Notes: generated from the letters alone by a model not told the origin. DNA of 64,000 nt from Rhodobacter xanthinilyticus (GCF_001856665.1 NZ_CP017781.1:1240001-1304000); one strand, 5' to 3'; counted from the stretch's first letter, positions 29,044 to 38,177 are shown. Program-made: numbers and translations.

Positions 29044-30201
29044 ATGAACCGCCTTCTGCCGCTCACGCTTTGCGCCGCTCTCGCCACCCCCCTCGCCCCC
29101 GCCCGCGCCGCCGAGGAGGCGCCCTATGCCTCGCTCGAAGACTGGGGGCGGGCGCTCTTTTTCGACGTGAACCTGTCGCAAAACCGCAGCCAGGCCTGCG
29201 CGACCTGCCATGACCCCGAGGCGGGCTTTGCCGACCCGCGCGAAAGCGCGGCGGGCCGGGCGGTGAGCCTGGGCGACGATGGCACGAGCCTTGGCGACCG
29301 CAACGCGCCCACAGCGGCCTATGCGCGGTTTTCCCCGGCCTTCGGGCAGACGAAAGAGGGCAAATGGCGCGGCGGCCAGTTCCACGATGGCCGCGCCGCG
29401 ACGCTCAAGGATCAGGCCAAGGGCCCGCCGCTCAACCCCGTCGAGATGGGGCTGAAGGATGAGGCCGAGGCGGCGGCGCGGCTGTGGGAAAACCCGCGCT
29501 ATCTGGCGACGATGCGTGCGCTGAAAGGGCCGGAGACGGAAACCGACCCGGCCGCGGCCTTTGACGCGATGGCCGAGGCGATCGCGGCCTATGAGGCCAG
29601 CCCCGAGCTGAGCCCGTTTGACTCGAAATACGACCGTTACCTGCGCGGCGCGGCGAAATTCACCGATGAAGAGGAGCTCGGACGGCTTCTGTTCTTCTCC
29701 TCGCAGTTTACAAATTGCAACATTTGCCACCAGTTGAACCCGGGCCCCTTCACCGAGAACGAGACCTTTTCCAACTATGAATATCATAACATCGGCGTGC
29801 CGCCGAACCGCGCCGCGCGCGCGGTGAACGGGGCCGGCGCGGGGGCGGTGGACGAGGGCCTGCGCGCCAATCCGGCGATCTCGGATCCCGCGCAGGCGGG
29901 CAAGTTCAAGGTGCCGACGCTGCGCAATGTCGCGGTGACCGGCCCCTATATGCATAACGGCGTCTTTCAGGATCTGCGCAGCGTGATCCTGTTCTACAAC
30001 ACCTACAATTCGAAGCTGCCGCACCGCCAGATCAACCCCGAGACCGGCGCGCCCTTCGAAGCCCCGGAGGTCGCGCAGAACATCTCCCTGACCGAACTCG
30101 AGACCGGCCCCGCGCTCGATGATAAACGCATCGACGCGCTGGTGGCCTTCCTCAAGACCCTCACCGACGCCCGCTATGAGCCGCTCTTGAGCCAGGATTG
30201 A
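29044..30201 (+). CDS. Di-haem cytochrome c peroxidase / MauG family protein
   Basis: 385 residues, periplasmic. The signal peptide ends about residue 23 (APARAAE). Two c-type haem sites are seen: CATCH at 52-56 and CNICH at 225-229. The methionine/histidine environment after the second site (GPYMHNGVFQDL, LRNVAVTGPY) fits bacterial cytochrome c peroxidases, which reduce H2O2 with electrons from small cytochromes. MauG-like or iron-related relatives cannot be excluded. An IscR-like site lies upstream, and a full palindromic repeat follows the stop. Confidence 0.88.
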   Translation: MNRLLPLTLCAALATPLAPARAAEEAPYASLEDWGRALFFDVNLSQNRSQACATCHDPEAGFADPRESAAGRAVSLGDDGTSLGDRNAPTAAYARFSPAFGQTKEGKWRGGQFHDGRAATLKDQAKGPPLNPVEMGLKDEAEAAARLWENPRYLATMRALKGPETETDPAAAFDAMAEAIAAYEASPELSPFDSKYDRYLRGAAKFTDEEELGRLLFFSSQFTNCNICHQLNPGPFTENETFSNYEYHNIGVPPNRAARAVNGAGAGAVDEGLRANPAISDPAQAGKFKVPTLRNVAVTGPYMHNGVFQDLRSVILFYNTYNSKLPHRQINPETGAPFEAPEVAQNISLTELETGPALDDKRIDALVAFLKTLTDARYEPLLSQD

Positions 30202-30209
30202 GCCGGGCA

Positions 30210-30335
30210 GGGGGCGCCGCCCCCTCTGGCCTGCGGCCATTCACCCCCGGGATATTTCGGCATCGTTGAAGGAGAGCCCTGCCTTCAATGATGATCAAAT
30301 ATCCCGGGGGAGGCGAAGCCGGGGGCGGCGCCCCC
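30210..30335. repeat. Class A palindromic repeat, full copy 1
   Basis: Left arm: GGGGGCGCCGCCCCC, TCTGGCCTGCGGCCATTCA, CCCCCGGGATATTTCGGCAT, CGTTGAAGG. Right arm is its near reverse complement, ending GGGGGCGGCGCCCCC at 30321-30335. It lies between the peroxidase gene and lolC. Confidence 0.85.
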
Positions 30336-30416
30336 TCCAACGCATCCGTGAAGCGGCGAAGGCTTGACCTTTCCGGCCTGCCGGGTGAGCTTGCGCGAGC
30401 CTTAGGAAAGACCATC

Positions 30417-31709
30417 ATGGCCCGCCGAACTGCCCCGTTTTCCGCCTTTGAATTCCTGATCGCCTGGCGCTATTTGCGCGCGCGCCGTGCCGAGGGCGGG
30501 GTCTCGGTGATGACCTGGATCAGCCTGATCGGCATCATGCTCGGCGTTGCGGCGCTGATCATCACGCTGGCGGTGCGGGCGGGGTTCCGGGCGGAATTCG
30601 TTGATACGATCCTTGGCTCGAACGCCCATGTCACCGTCTATTCGGCGCCGACCGAGGTGGTTGCGGGCTCGGGCGTGTTTTCGCGGCTGATGCAGGATTA
30701 CGAGGCGCGCGCCGGGCGGATCGCGGCGGTGCCGGGGGTGACGCGGGCGGCGCCGCTCATCCGCGGTCAGGTGATGGTGACCTACGAGGATCGCTCGAAT
30801 GTCGCCGAGGTGTATGGCATTGCCGAGGCCGATCTGATGACGATCCCGCGGGTGGCGCATTCCGAGGAAGCGCTGGGCGAGATCTCGCGCTTTGGCGAGG
30901 GGATTGCGCTTGGCTCGGGGCTCGCGCGCGAGTTGGGGGTGGGCATCGGCGACCGGGTGAAGCTGATCTCGCCCAATGGCGCGAAGACCGCATTTGGCAC
31001 CAGCCCTCGTGTGAGCTCCTATGAGGTCGTCTATATCTTCACCGCCGGGCGCTGGGATATCGACCGCACGCGGCTCTATATGCCCTTCGCCGAGGCGCAG
31101 AGCTATTTCAACCGCGAGGGCGGCGCCGATGAGATCGAGGTCGATGTGACCGACCCCGAACGGGTCGATGACTGGGAGATCCCGCTCTTGCAGGCGGGCG
31201 GCGCGGGCACGCTGTTGTGGACCTGGCGCGACGCTTCGGGCAGCTTCCTGCGCGCGCTCGACATCGAGGACAATGTGATGTTCGTGATCCTGACGGTGCT
31301 GGTGCTGATCGCCTCGATGAACATCACCTCGGGGCTGATCATGCTGGTCAAGAACAAGGGCCGCGATATCGGGATCTTGCGGACGATGGGGCTGACCGAG
31401 GGCTCGATCTTGCGGGTGTTCTTCCTCTGCGGGGCGTTCACCGGGGTGATCGGCACGGCGCTCGGGCTCGCGCTCGGGGTGGTGATTTCGCTCAACATGG
31501 ATCAGGTGATGAGCTTCGTGAACTGGCTCAATGGTGGCGATGCCTGGGACCCGTCGATCCGCGGGATCTATGAGCTTCCGGCGAAATTGCAGGCCGATGA
31601 TGTGATCAAGGCGGTGGGCCTGTCGCTCGGGCTGAGCTTTGTGGTGACGATTTTCCCGGCGCGCAGGGCGGCGCGTCTGAACCCGGTGGAGGCGCTGCGC
31701 TATGAATGA
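30417..31709 (+). CDS. lolC: Lipoprotein-releasing ABC transporter permease (LolC/E type)
   Basis: 430 residues. Extracts lipoproteins from the inner membrane with LolD. Layout: an N-terminal membrane helix (WISLIGIMLGVAALIITLAV), a large periplasmic domain (about 55-270), and three C-terminal helices (VMFVILTVLVLIASMNITSG, then two more) in the FtsX-like fold. The family start FEFLIAWRYLRARR is present. The ATG at 30417 is used because upstream sequence is the palindromic repeat. It overlaps lolD by eight bases (ATGAATGA). A single permease gene suggests a homodimer rather than LolCE. Confidence 0.93.
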   Translation: MARRTAPFSAFEFLIAWRYLRARRAEGGVSVMTWISLIGIMLGVAALIITLAVRAGFRAEFVDTILGSNAHVTVYSAPTEVVAGSGVFSRLMQDYEARAGRIAAVPGVTRAAPLIRGQVMVTYEDRSNVAEVYGIAEADLMTIPRVAHSEEALGEISRFGEGIALGSGLARELGVGIGDRVKLISPNGAKTAFGTSPRVSSYEVVYIFTAGRWDIDRTRLYMPFAEAQSYFNREGGADEIEVDVTDPERVDDWEIPLLQAGGAGTLLWTWRDASGSFLRALDIEDNVMFVILTVLVLIASMNITSGLIMLVKNKGRDIGILRTMGLTEGSILRVFFLCGAFTGVIGTALGLALGVVISLNMDQVMSFVNWLNGGDAWDPSIRGIYELPAKLQADDVIKAVGLSLGLSFVVTIFPARRAARLNPVEALRYE

Positions 31710-32379
31710 TGTGTTGCACCTCGAAATGTTGGAAAAGTGCTATAACCGGGGTCAGCCGGGCGAGATTTCGGTTCTCCAAGGTTTGAATTTGACTATCCCG
31801 CGCGGGCAGGTGGCGGCTCTGGTGGCGCCCTCGGGGGCCGGGAAATCGACGCTTTTGCATATCGCGGGGCTGCTCGATACGCCCGACAGTGGCCGGGTGC
31901 TGATCGGCGGCGAGGATCTGAGCGCGGCCTCGGACAAGCGGCGCACCGAGGCGCGGCGGCGCGATCTGGGCTTTGTCTATCAGTTCCATCATCTCCTGCC
32001 GGAGTTCTCGGCGCTGGAGAATATCGTTCTGCCGCAGCTCGCTAATGGGGTCGGGCGGCGCGCGGCCGAGGCGCGGGCGCGGGAATTGCTCGAGCGGCTC
32101 GGGCTGGGCGCGCGGGCGCGGCACCGGCCCTCGGCGCTTTCGGGAGGCGAGCAGCAGCGGGTGGCGATGGCGCGGGCTCTGGCGAACGGGCCGAAGCTGC
32201 TTTTGGCCGATGAGCCGACGGGGAACCTCGATCCGGGCACCTCGGAGGTGGTGTTCGGGATGTTGATGGAGGTGGTGCGCGAGACCGGGCTTTCGGCGCT
32301 GATTGCGACGCATAACCTTGATCTGGCTGGGAAAATGGACCGGGTCTTGCGGCTCGCGGGCGGCAGATTGGTGGAGTGA
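31702..32379 (+). CDS. lolD: Lipoprotein-releasing ABC transporter ATPase LolD
   Basis: 225 residues, the cytoplasmic ATPase that powers lipoprotein extraction. Walker A APSGAGKSTLLHIAG, Q-loop VYQFHHLLPEFSALEN, signature LSGGEQQRVAMARAL, Walker B LLLADEPTGNLD and the switch His in ATHN are all present. It is translationally coupled to lolC, and the next gene starts three bases after its stop. Confidence 0.96.
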   Translation: MNDVLHLEMLEKCYNRGQPGEISVLQGLNLTIPRGQVAALVAPSGAGKSTLLHIAGLLDTPDSGRVLIGGEDLSAASDKRRTEARRRDLGFVYQFHHLLPEFSALENIVLPQLANGVGRRAAEARARELLERLGLGARARHRPSALSGGEQQRVAMARALANGPKLLLADEPTGNLDPGTSEVVFGMLMEVVRETGLSALIATHNLDLAGKMDRVLRLAGGRLVE

Positions 32380-32382
32380 GCG

Positions 32383-32706
32383 ATGATTCTCTACGGGATT
32401 GCGACCTGTGACACCTGCCGCAAGGCGAAGAAGGCGCTCGAGGCCGCGGGCCATGCGGTGCGCTTTCGAGATCTCCGCACCGAGCCGCTGAGCGCGGCGG
32501 AAATCGCTGAGTTTTCAGAGGCTTTCGGGGAGAAGTTGATCAACCGCGCCTCGACGACCTGGCGGGGCCTCGAGGAGGCCGCGCGGGGCGCGCCGATGGC
32601 GGATCTGCTTGCGGCGCATCCGACGGTGATGAAGCGGCCGGTGATCCGCGGGGCGGTGTTGACGCTTGGCTGGGACAAGGCGGCGCAGGCCGCGCAGGGG
32701 CTCTGA
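32383..32706 (+). CDS. ArsC/Spx-family (YffB-like) protein
   Basis: 107 residues, thioredoxin-fold ArsC family. The N-terminal ATCDTCRKAKKALE has C9 and C12, then VRFRDLRTEPLS, FGEKLINRAS and MKRPVIRGAVLTLGW. The length and layout match YffB-like proteins rather than arsenate reductase ArsC or Spx. The physiological substrate is unknown. It is three bases after lolD and so probably in the lol operon. Confidence 0.85.
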   Translation: MILYGIATCDTCRKAKKALEAAGHAVRFRDLRTEPLSAAEIAEFSEAFGEKLINRASTTWRGLEEAARGAPMADLLAAHPTVMKRPVIRGAVLTLGWDKAAQAAQGL

Positions 32707-32833
32707 GGGCGCCGGAAACTGCGCGCAATTCGACCTAAAATCAGAATTGCTTAACCCTCTCGTGAGATGATTTCGGGATCGGATCGGCGCATCGTCGCGG
32801 TGTTCCACAGGTGCAAGAACTGCAGGTCTCACG

Positions 32834-33121
32834 ATGTCTCTACAATTTTCCGCTCGAAAGCAGGACGCCGAGGCGGTCGGCGGGCTGCCGGTCCGCGAGG
32901 CGGATTACTGGACGCAGCTTGCCTGGATCACCTCGGGCGCCTCGCCGCTGGCGGCCTGGCGCCATGCCGCGCGGTTGAGCCACCGGGAGCTGGGCGAGCT
33001 GTCGGGGATCGCGCCGGAGGAGCTGATCGCGCTCGAGGCGCGCAAACGGGCGCCGACGGCGGAGGAAATTGCCAATCTGGCCAAGGCCTTGGGGCTTTGC
33101 CCGGGCGATCTGGAGGATTGA
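32834..33121 (+). CDS. Helix-turn-helix (XRE) protein
   Basis: 95 residues. The C-terminal two thirds (about 38-92) form a XRE-type helix-turn-helix: LAAWRHAARLSHRELGELSGIAPEELIALEARKRAPTAEEI, of which SHRELGELSGIAPEEL is the recognition part. The N-terminal 35 residues are family-specific. No toxin gene is adjacent, so an antitoxin role has no support. A small lipoprotein gene starts three bases after its stop. Confidence 0.8.
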   Translation: MSLQFSARKQDAEAVGGLPVREADYWTQLAWITSGASPLAAWRHAARLSHRELGELSGIAPEELIALEARKRAPTAEEIANLAKALGLCPGDLED

Positions 33122-33123
33122 GG

Positions 33124-33333
33124 ATGGGCGTGCGAGGCTGCGCGATTGCGGCGGTGGTTCTGGGCGGTGCAGCGCTGATGCTCGCAGGCTGTGGGGGCGG
33201 CAAGCCCGAGGCGCCGGCGCCCGCGCCGCGCTATGCGGGGGAGAGCTGGTCCGCGGCAAGCGCGTATGCTCAGACCCCGGGGCCGAGTTATGCGGGCGAA
33301 ATCTGGAGCGCGGGCTCGACACAGGCGCCCTGA
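33124..33333 (+). CDS. Small lipoprotein with an internal repeat
   Basis: 69 residues. Signal peptide with lipobox LAGC (C23), a glycine/proline linker and two copies of a short motif, RYAGESWSAASAYA and SYAGEIWSAGSTQA. The start at 33124 is three bases after the XRE stop with AGGAT before it. The function is unknown. Confidence 0.65.
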   Translation: MGVRGCAIAAVVLGGAALMLAGCGGGKPEAPAPAPRYAGESWSAASAYAQTPGPSYAGEIWSAGSTQAP

Positions 33334-33404
33334 GGCGCCGCGCGGGATGTCTTCTGGCGGCGGGGCAGGGGGCCAGCGGCGGAGACCGGCGAGGCACGGC
33401 AGCC

Positions 33405-33488
33405 AGGGGCGGGCAGGCCCGCCGCGCAAAAGGCAAAGCCCGCGCCGGGGCGCGGGCTCGATCTCGAGGGGCGGGCAGGCCCGCCGCG
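33405..33488. repeat. 22-base direct repeat flanking the csp terminator
   Basis: The same 22 bases (AGGGGCGGGCAGGCCC then GCCGCG) occur at 33405-33426 and 33467-33488, each able to form GCGGGC-AG-GCCCGC-like hairpins. The csp terminator hairpin lies between them. Confidence 0.7.
33429..33457 (-). terminator. Terminator after cold-shock gene
   Basis: On the minus strand, GCCCGCGC-CCCG-GCGCGGGC followed by TTTGCCTTTT, 45 bases after the csp stop. Confidence 0.75.
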
Positions 33489-33502
33489 GCCAGAGACTCA
33501 GC

Positions 33503-33709
33503 TCAGAGCAGTTTCAGGTCCGAGGCCGAAGCGCGGCCATCGCGGCCCGACTGCAGCTCGTAGCCGATTTTCTGGTTGTCTTGCAGACCTTTCAGGCCGG
33601 CGCGCTCAACGGCCGAGATGTGGACGAACACGTCCTTGCCGCCTTCATCGGGGGCGATGAAGCCGTAGCCTTTGGTGGCGTTGAACCATTTCACGGTGCC
33701 AGTGGCCAT
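33503..33709 (-). CDS. csp: Cold-shock domain protein
   Basis: 68 residues, an RNA-binding OB-fold chaperone. RNP1 is KGYGFIAP and RNP2 VFVHISA; the start MATGTVKWFNATKG is typical. The ATG at 33709 is chosen; the longer reading has no cold-shock character. The gene has a long upstream region (33710 to about 33850) before the next signal, which would fit the long, thermosensing leader RNAs of csp genes, although no cold-box could be confirmed. Confidence 0.95.
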   Translation of the reverse strand: MATGTVKWFNATKGYGFIAPDEGGKDVFVHISAVERAGLKGLQDNQKIGYELQSGRDGRASASDLKLL

Positions 33710-33918
33710 TCCGTTTCTCCTTCGATTTTCCCGGGGCGCCATTGCCCTCGGGCCGTGCAGCCAGGTCTTTCAAGTCTTCCGGCTGCCCCGCGAAGGGAGC
33801 GGTAGAAAGTCTGCGGTCACGCGAGAAGAGGGTGACACGCGGCGCCAAAAATGCAATCGAAATTCGTGTGACAGCGCGTGAAGGCCGTCAAACGGCTGAT
33901 CCCGAACAGAAAATACAA

Positions 33919-33945
33919 CAGGCGCGCGGGGGGCGCGCCTGTTTT
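33919..33945. terminator. Terminator after thrS
   Basis: CAGGCGCGC-GGGGG-GCGCGCCTG is followed by TTTTT on the plus strand and by TTGTATTTT on the minus strand, so it may act in both directions. On the minus strand it lies 30 bases after thrS. Confidence 0.8.
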
Positions 33946-33971
33946 TGAAGCAGAATCACCTGTCGTGCGGC

Positions 33972-35921
33972 TCAGCGCAGATCGGGCGGCGTGGCCTCGG
34001 CGGCGAGCTCGGCCAGGATCTCGTCGAGTTGCGCGGTGCGGGTGCGGGTTTCGCCCAGCTGGCGCACCGAGACCGAGCGCTCCTCGACCTCTTTCATGCC
34101 GATCGCGAAGATATAGGGCACCTTGCCGAGCGAATGTTCGCGGACCTTGTAGTTGATCTTCTCGTTGCGGGTATCGGCCTCGGCGCGGATCCCGGCGGCG
34201 GTGAGCGCGGCGGTGACCTCGCGGACATAGTCATCGGCATCCGAGACGATCGAGGCGACGACCACCTGCCGCGGCGCGAGCCACAGCGGCAGCTTGCCGG
34301 CGAAGTTCTCGATCAACATGCCGATGAAGCGCTCGAAGGAGCCGAGGCAGGCGCGGTGCAGCATCACCGGGCGGTGGCGTTCGCCATCGGCGCCGATGTA
34401 GCTCGCATCGAGCCGCTCGGGCAGGTTCTGGTCGACCTGCAGCGTGCCGCATTGCCAATCGCGCCCGATCGCATCGGTGAGCACGAATTCGAGTTTCGGC
34501 CCGTAGAAGGCGCCTTCGCCCGGGAACAGCTCGAAGTCATAGCCCGCGTGCTGGCAGGCATTGGCGAGCGCGGCCTCGGCGTGATCCCAGCTCTCCTCGC
34601 TGCCGATGCGTTTTTCCGGCCGGGTGGAGAGTTTGATGCGCCAGGCGGTGAAGCCCAGATCGGCGTAGATCTGCGACAGGAAGTCGATGAATTTCTTGGT
34701 TTCCGCCTCGATCTGCGCCTCGGTGCAGAAGATATGCGCGTCGTCCTGGGTGAAGCCGCGCACCCGCATGATGCCGTGCAGCGCCCCCGAGGGCTCATAG
34801 CGCGCGCAGGAGCCAAATTCCGCCATGCGCAAGGGCAGGTCGCGGTAGCTCTTCAGCCCGACGTTGAAGATCTGCACATGGCAGGGGCAGTTCATCGGTT
34901 TGAGCGCGTTGATCACCTTCTCGCGCGCGCCCTCCTCGTCGACCTCGACGATGAACATGTTCTCGCGGTAGTTTTCCCAGTGGCCGGATTTTTCCCACAG
35001 GTTGCGGTTCACCACCTGCGGCGTGTTGACCTCGACATAACCGTCGGCGCGCTGGCGGCGGCGCATGTAATCTTGCAGCGTGGTGTAGATCGTCCAGCCG
35101 TTCGGGTGCCAGAACACCTGGCCCGGCGCCTCTTCCTGCATGTGGAAGAGATCCATTTCGCGGCCGAGCTTGCGGTGGTCGCGCTTGGCGGCCTCCTCGA
35201 GCATGGTCATATGCGCTTTGAGATCCTCGCGCGAGCGGAAGGCCACGCCGTAGATGCGTTGCAGCATCGGGCGGGTGCTGTCGCCCAGCCAATAGGCGCC
35301 CGCGACATGGGTGAGCTTGAAGGCATCCGCCGGCACCTGGCCGGTATGTTGCAGATGCGGGCCGCGGCAGAGGTCCTGCCAGCTGCCGTGCCAATACATC
35401 CGCAGCGGCTCGCCCTCGGGGATCCGGTTGACCAGCTCGACCTTATAGGGCTCGTTGTTTTCGGTGTAATAGGCGATCGCGCGATCGCGCTCCCAGACCT
35501 CGGTGCGCACCGGCTCGCGGGCATTGATGATCGCCTTCATCCGCGCTTCGATCGCGCCCAGATCCTCGGGCGTGAAGGGCTCGGCGCGGTCGAAATCGTA
35601 AAACCAGCCGTGGTCGCGCACCGGGCCGATGGTGACCTTGACGTCGGGCCACAGCTCCTGGACCGCGCGCGCCATGATATGGGCGAGGTCGTGGCGGATC
35701 AGCTCGAGCGCGGGGACGGTGTCCTTCATCGTGTTGATCGAGAGCTTCGCATCGGCCGTGATCGGCCATTGCAGATCCCAATGCGCGCCGTCGAGCTGGG
35801 CGGAAATCGCCGCCTTGGCGAGCGAGGGCGCGATCGAGGCGGCCACTTCGGCGGCGGTGATGCCAGCCTCGTAGCTGCGCTGCGCGCCATCGGGGAAGGT
35901 GAGGGTGATCTGACGGGACAT
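33972..35921 (-). CDS. thrS: Threonyl-tRNA synthetase
   Basis: 649 residues, charging tRNA-Thr. Domains in order: TGS (1-60, [16 protein letters not shown]), the editing N2 domain ([14 protein letters not shown] is its HxxxH-type part), the class II core with zinc ligands ([10 protein letters not shown], and later His residues), motif 2 [15 protein letters not shown], and the anticodon domain. It diverges from the hydrolase gene at 36213 across a full palindromic repeat. No T-box or threonine-rich leader was found in the spacer. Confidence 0.97.
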   Translation of the reverse strand: MSRQITLTFPDGAQRSYEAGITAAEVAASIAPSLAKAAISAQLDGAHWDLQWPITADAKLSINTMKDTVPALELIRHDLAHIMARAVQELWPDVKVTIGPVRDHGWFYDFDRAEPFTPEDLGAIEARMKAIINAREPVRTEVWERDRAIAYYTENNEPYKVELVNRIPEGEPLRMYWHGSWQDLCRGPHLQHTGQVPADAFKLTHVAGAYWLGDSTRPMLQRIYGVAFRSREDLKAHMTMLEEAAKRDHRKLGREMDLFHMQEEAPGQVFWHPNGWTIYTTLQDYMRRRQRADGYVEVNTPQVVNRNLWEKSGHWENYRENMFIVEVDEEGAREKVINALKPMNCPCHVQIFNVGLKSYRDLPLRMAEFGSCARYEPSGALHGIMRVRGFTQDDAHIFCTEAQIEAETKKFIDFLSQIYADLGFTAWRIKLSTRPEKRIGSEESWDHAEAALANACQHAGYDFELFPGEGAFYGPKLEFVLTDAIGRDWQCGTLQVDQNLPERLDASYIGADGERHRPVMLHRACLGSFERFIGMLIENFAGKLPLWLAPRQVVVASIVSDADDYVREVTAALTAAGIRAEADTRNEKINYKVREHSLGKVPYIFAIGMKEVEERSVSVRQLGETRTRTAQLDEILAELAAEATPPDLR

Positions 35922-36015
35922 AGGGTCCTCCTCGTCGGTTTGGCGCCCACGGAACGCCCGGTTGCGGGTTATGAGGCCCCCATATGCGCCGCGCGCGGGG
36001 GCAAGTCAACGGGGA

Positions 36016-36150
36016 GGGGGCTCTGCCCCCGGGGCCGCCGGCCGCCCCCCGGGATATTTGTCCATCGTTGAAACGAGGCGCCGGGCTGCCCTTCAACGAT
36101 GCGGAAATATCCCGGGGGTGAATGCCGAAGGCAGAGGGGGCAGCGCCCCC
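36016..36150. repeat. Class A palindromic repeat, full copy 2
   Basis: Left arm GGGGGCTCTGCCCCC then CCCCCCGGGATATTTGTCCA and TCGTTGAA; right arm CTTCAACGATGCGGAAATAT then CCCGGGGG and GGGGGCAGCGCCCCC. It lies between the divergent thrS and hydrolase genes, so it is not only a terminator. Confidence 0.85.
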
Positions 36151-36212
36151 TGCGCGGGTTGAGGCCGGGCGCGGGGGCGGGTAGGGTCGGGAAAAGCCGG
36201 AAAGGAGCCGCC

Positions 36213-36959
36213 ATGACCGAGACGTTCATCACCCCCGAGGGCCGCGAGATCGCCTATCAGCGCCAGCCCGGGGCGGGGCCGGGGGTGGTTTTCCTGCACG
36301 GGTTCAAATCCGACATGGAGGGCTCGAAGGCGGTCGATCTCGCGGCCTGGGCCGCGGCCGAGGGGCGGGCGTTTTTGCGGTTCGACTATTCGGGTCATGG
36401 CCGCTCGGGGGGGCGGTTCGAGGAGGGCGCGATCGGCGATTGGTTCGAGGATGCGCGCGACACGATCGCGGCCTTGACCTCGGGGCCGCAGATCCTCGTG
36501 GGCTCCTCGATGGGCGGCTGGATCGCGCTTTTGATCGCGCGCGCGCGCCCCGATCTCGTCGCCGGGCTCGTCACCGTGGCGGCTGCGCCCGATTTCACCG
36601 AAAACGGCTTCTGGGCGGGGTTCACGCGTGAGCAAAAGCGCGAGCTCGAGGAGATCGGCCATGTCGATCTGCCCTCGGACTACTCCGAGCCCTACCGCAT
36701 CACGCGGCGGCTGATCAACGAGGGGCGCAACCGGCTGGTGCTCGAGAGCCCGCTCGCGCTGCCCTTTCCGGCGCGGTTCCTGCAGGGCACGGCGGATCGC
36801 TCGGTGCCGGTCGATTGGGCGCTGCGGCTTCTCGAGCATGCCGAGGGGCCCGATCTGCGCCTCACCCTTGTCAAGGGGGCCGATCACTCCTTCTCCGGGC
36901 CCGACGAGCTCGCGCTGATCCGCGCGACGCTGGCCGAGGTCACGGCGCGGATCCGCTGA
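36213..36959 (+). CDS. Alpha/beta hydrolase
   Basis: 248 residues. Oxyanion region VVFLHGFKSDMEG, the DYSGHGRSGG motif, nucleophile S99 in GSSMGGWIAL, acid in QGTADRSVP and His in KGADHSFSG. It resembles ABHD10-like esterases. ATG at 36213 with AAGGAG before it. The substrate is unknown. A second, unusual hydrolase gene follows after 87 bases on the same strand. Confidence 0.85.
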   Translation: MTETFITPEGREIAYQRQPGAGPGVVFLHGFKSDMEGSKAVDLAAWAAAEGRAFLRFDYSGHGRSGGRFEEGAIGDWFEDARDTIAALTSGPQILVGSSMGGWIALLIARARPDLVAGLVTVAAAPDFTENGFWAGFTREQKRELEEIGHVDLPSDYSEPYRITRRLINEGRNRLVLESPLALPFPARFLQGTADRSVPVDWALRLLEHAEGPDLRLTLVKGADHSFSGPDELALIRATLAEVTARIR

Positions 36960-37046
36960 GCGGCGGTTTTCGGGGTTTTCAGCGCCGCGCCGGTTTGGCA
37001 GATTGGCCCGAAGAGCCCGCCGAACGGGCCGATCCGAGGAGTGAGC

Positions 37047-37757
37047 ATGTCCGCCGAGCCGCTGATTTTCCTGCCGGGGTTCCTCTGTGATGCCCGGCTG
37101 TTCTGGCATCAGATCATCGATTTCTCCGCCGAGCGGATGGTGATCTGCGCGCCGCTCCTGGGCGAGAGCGTCGAGGAGATGGCCGAGGCCGTGCTCGCCG
37201 CGGCGCCGGAGAAATTCGCGCTGATCGGCCATTGGCTTGGCGGCATCGTCGCGATGGAGATCTTGCGCCGCGCGCCCGATCGGGTGAGCCAGATCGCGCT
37301 GATCGATGTCTCGCCGCTGCCCGAGACGCCCGCGGTGGCCTCGGCGCGCGAGGCGCGGATCGTGCGCGCGCGCACCGGGCGGCTCGATGAGGCGGTGCTC
37401 GAGGAGATCCCCGCAGGCGCGCTCGCGCCCGGCGAGACGCGGCTCCATGCGCAGGCGATGTTGCTCGACATGGCCCAGGCGCTCGGCCCCGAGGGCTTCA
37501 CCCGGCAAAGCCGCGCGCTGATGCGCCGGCCCGACCAACAGCGCGCGCTGCGCAACACCAAGGTGCGCGCGCTGCTGATCTGCGGGGAATATGACACGAT
37601 CTGCCCGCCGCGCCGGCATGAATTCCTCGCCGAGCTGATGCCCCATGCGGAGTTCCGGCTGATCCTGAGCGCGGGCCATCTGAGCCCGCTCGAACAGCCG
37701 CAAAAGGTCACGCTCGCGCTGCGCGACTGGCTCGAGGCGCCGCTGCTGCTGCGCTGA
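37047..37757 (+). CDS. Alpha/beta hydrolase-fold protein lacking the nucleophile serine
   Basis: 236 residues, FLPGFLCDARLFW at the N-terminus. Where the catalytic elbow should read GHSxGG it reads GHWLGG, with W63 (TGG, 37233-37235) in the serine position; the acid region (CGEYDTICPP) and the histidine (SAGHLSPLE) remain. One C-to-G change would explain it. The protein is therefore probably not a Ser hydrolase, or the base is an error. Start: ATG at 37047 with GAGGAG upstream; a GTG at 37041 is possible. Confidence 0.75.
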   Translation: MSAEPLIFLPGFLCDARLFWHQIIDFSAERMVICAPLLGESVEEMAEAVLAAAPEKFALIGHWLGGIVAMEILRRAPDRVSQIALIDVSPLPETPAVASAREARIVRARTGRLDEAVLEEIPAGALAPGETRLHAQAMLLDMAQALGPEGFTRQSRALMRRPDQQRALRNTKVRALLICGEYDTICPPRRHEFLAELMPHAEFRLILSAGHLSPLEQPQKVTLALRDWLEAPLLLR

Positions 37758-37877
37758 GGGTGCGACACTCTGTCGTTGGCAGGCGTTCGATTCTCTGTCA
37801 TCCTGACCTGACAGGACCCGGCCGGGGAGTGGCCGGAGCGCGAACACAGCGAAAAGTTCGGCAGGGGAGGAAGGCCG

Positions 37878-38177
37878 ATGTTTTCCATCGTGTTTTGGAG
37901 GCACCATGCGAGAGGTGCCGCAGTATTGCATGTTTCGAGGGGGGGCGCGGCCTATCTGAAGGGCCGGCAGCCTCGTCAGGCTTGGCCGCCGCTCTGCGCG
38001 CTTCTGCTCGCGGAGGTGCGGCTGCGGCGCGCGCTCGATCGGGCGCGCCATGCGGGCGATCTGGCTGATCTGGCGGAGGATTTTCTCGACCATCAGGATC
38101 TGGCGCGCACCGAGGCGGGGGGCGCGGCGCCGGGCGCCGGCGCTCGCGCGGCCGAGCTGCTCGCCCTCGCCCAATGA
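37878..38177 (+). CDS. Small protein of unknown function
   Basis: 99 residues, ATG at 37878 with GGAGGAAGG upstream. The second half (EVRLRRALDRARHAGDLADLAEDFLDHQDLARTEAGG, noted here by LADLAEDFLDHQDL) has the codon bias of a real gene; the first 25 residues less so. Predicted helical and arginine-rich. I do not recognise it. Convergent with ilvH, whose terminator follows. Confidence 0.5.
   Translation: MFSIVFWRHHARGAAVLHVSRGGAAYLKGRQPRQAWPPLCALLLAEVRLRRALDRARHAGDLADLAEDFLDHQDLARTEAGGAAPGAGARAAELLALAQ

Noticed and set aside
32834-33333. XRE protein plus small neighbour as a toxin-antitoxin pair
   Set aside because: The neighbour is a lipoprotein with a signal peptide, not a toxin-like protein; no other partner lies within reach.
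36016-36150. The palindrome before thrS as a T-box or threonine leader
   Set aside because: It has the same sequence as copies elsewhere with unrelated neighbours, and no threonine-rich short ORF or specifier loop is visible.
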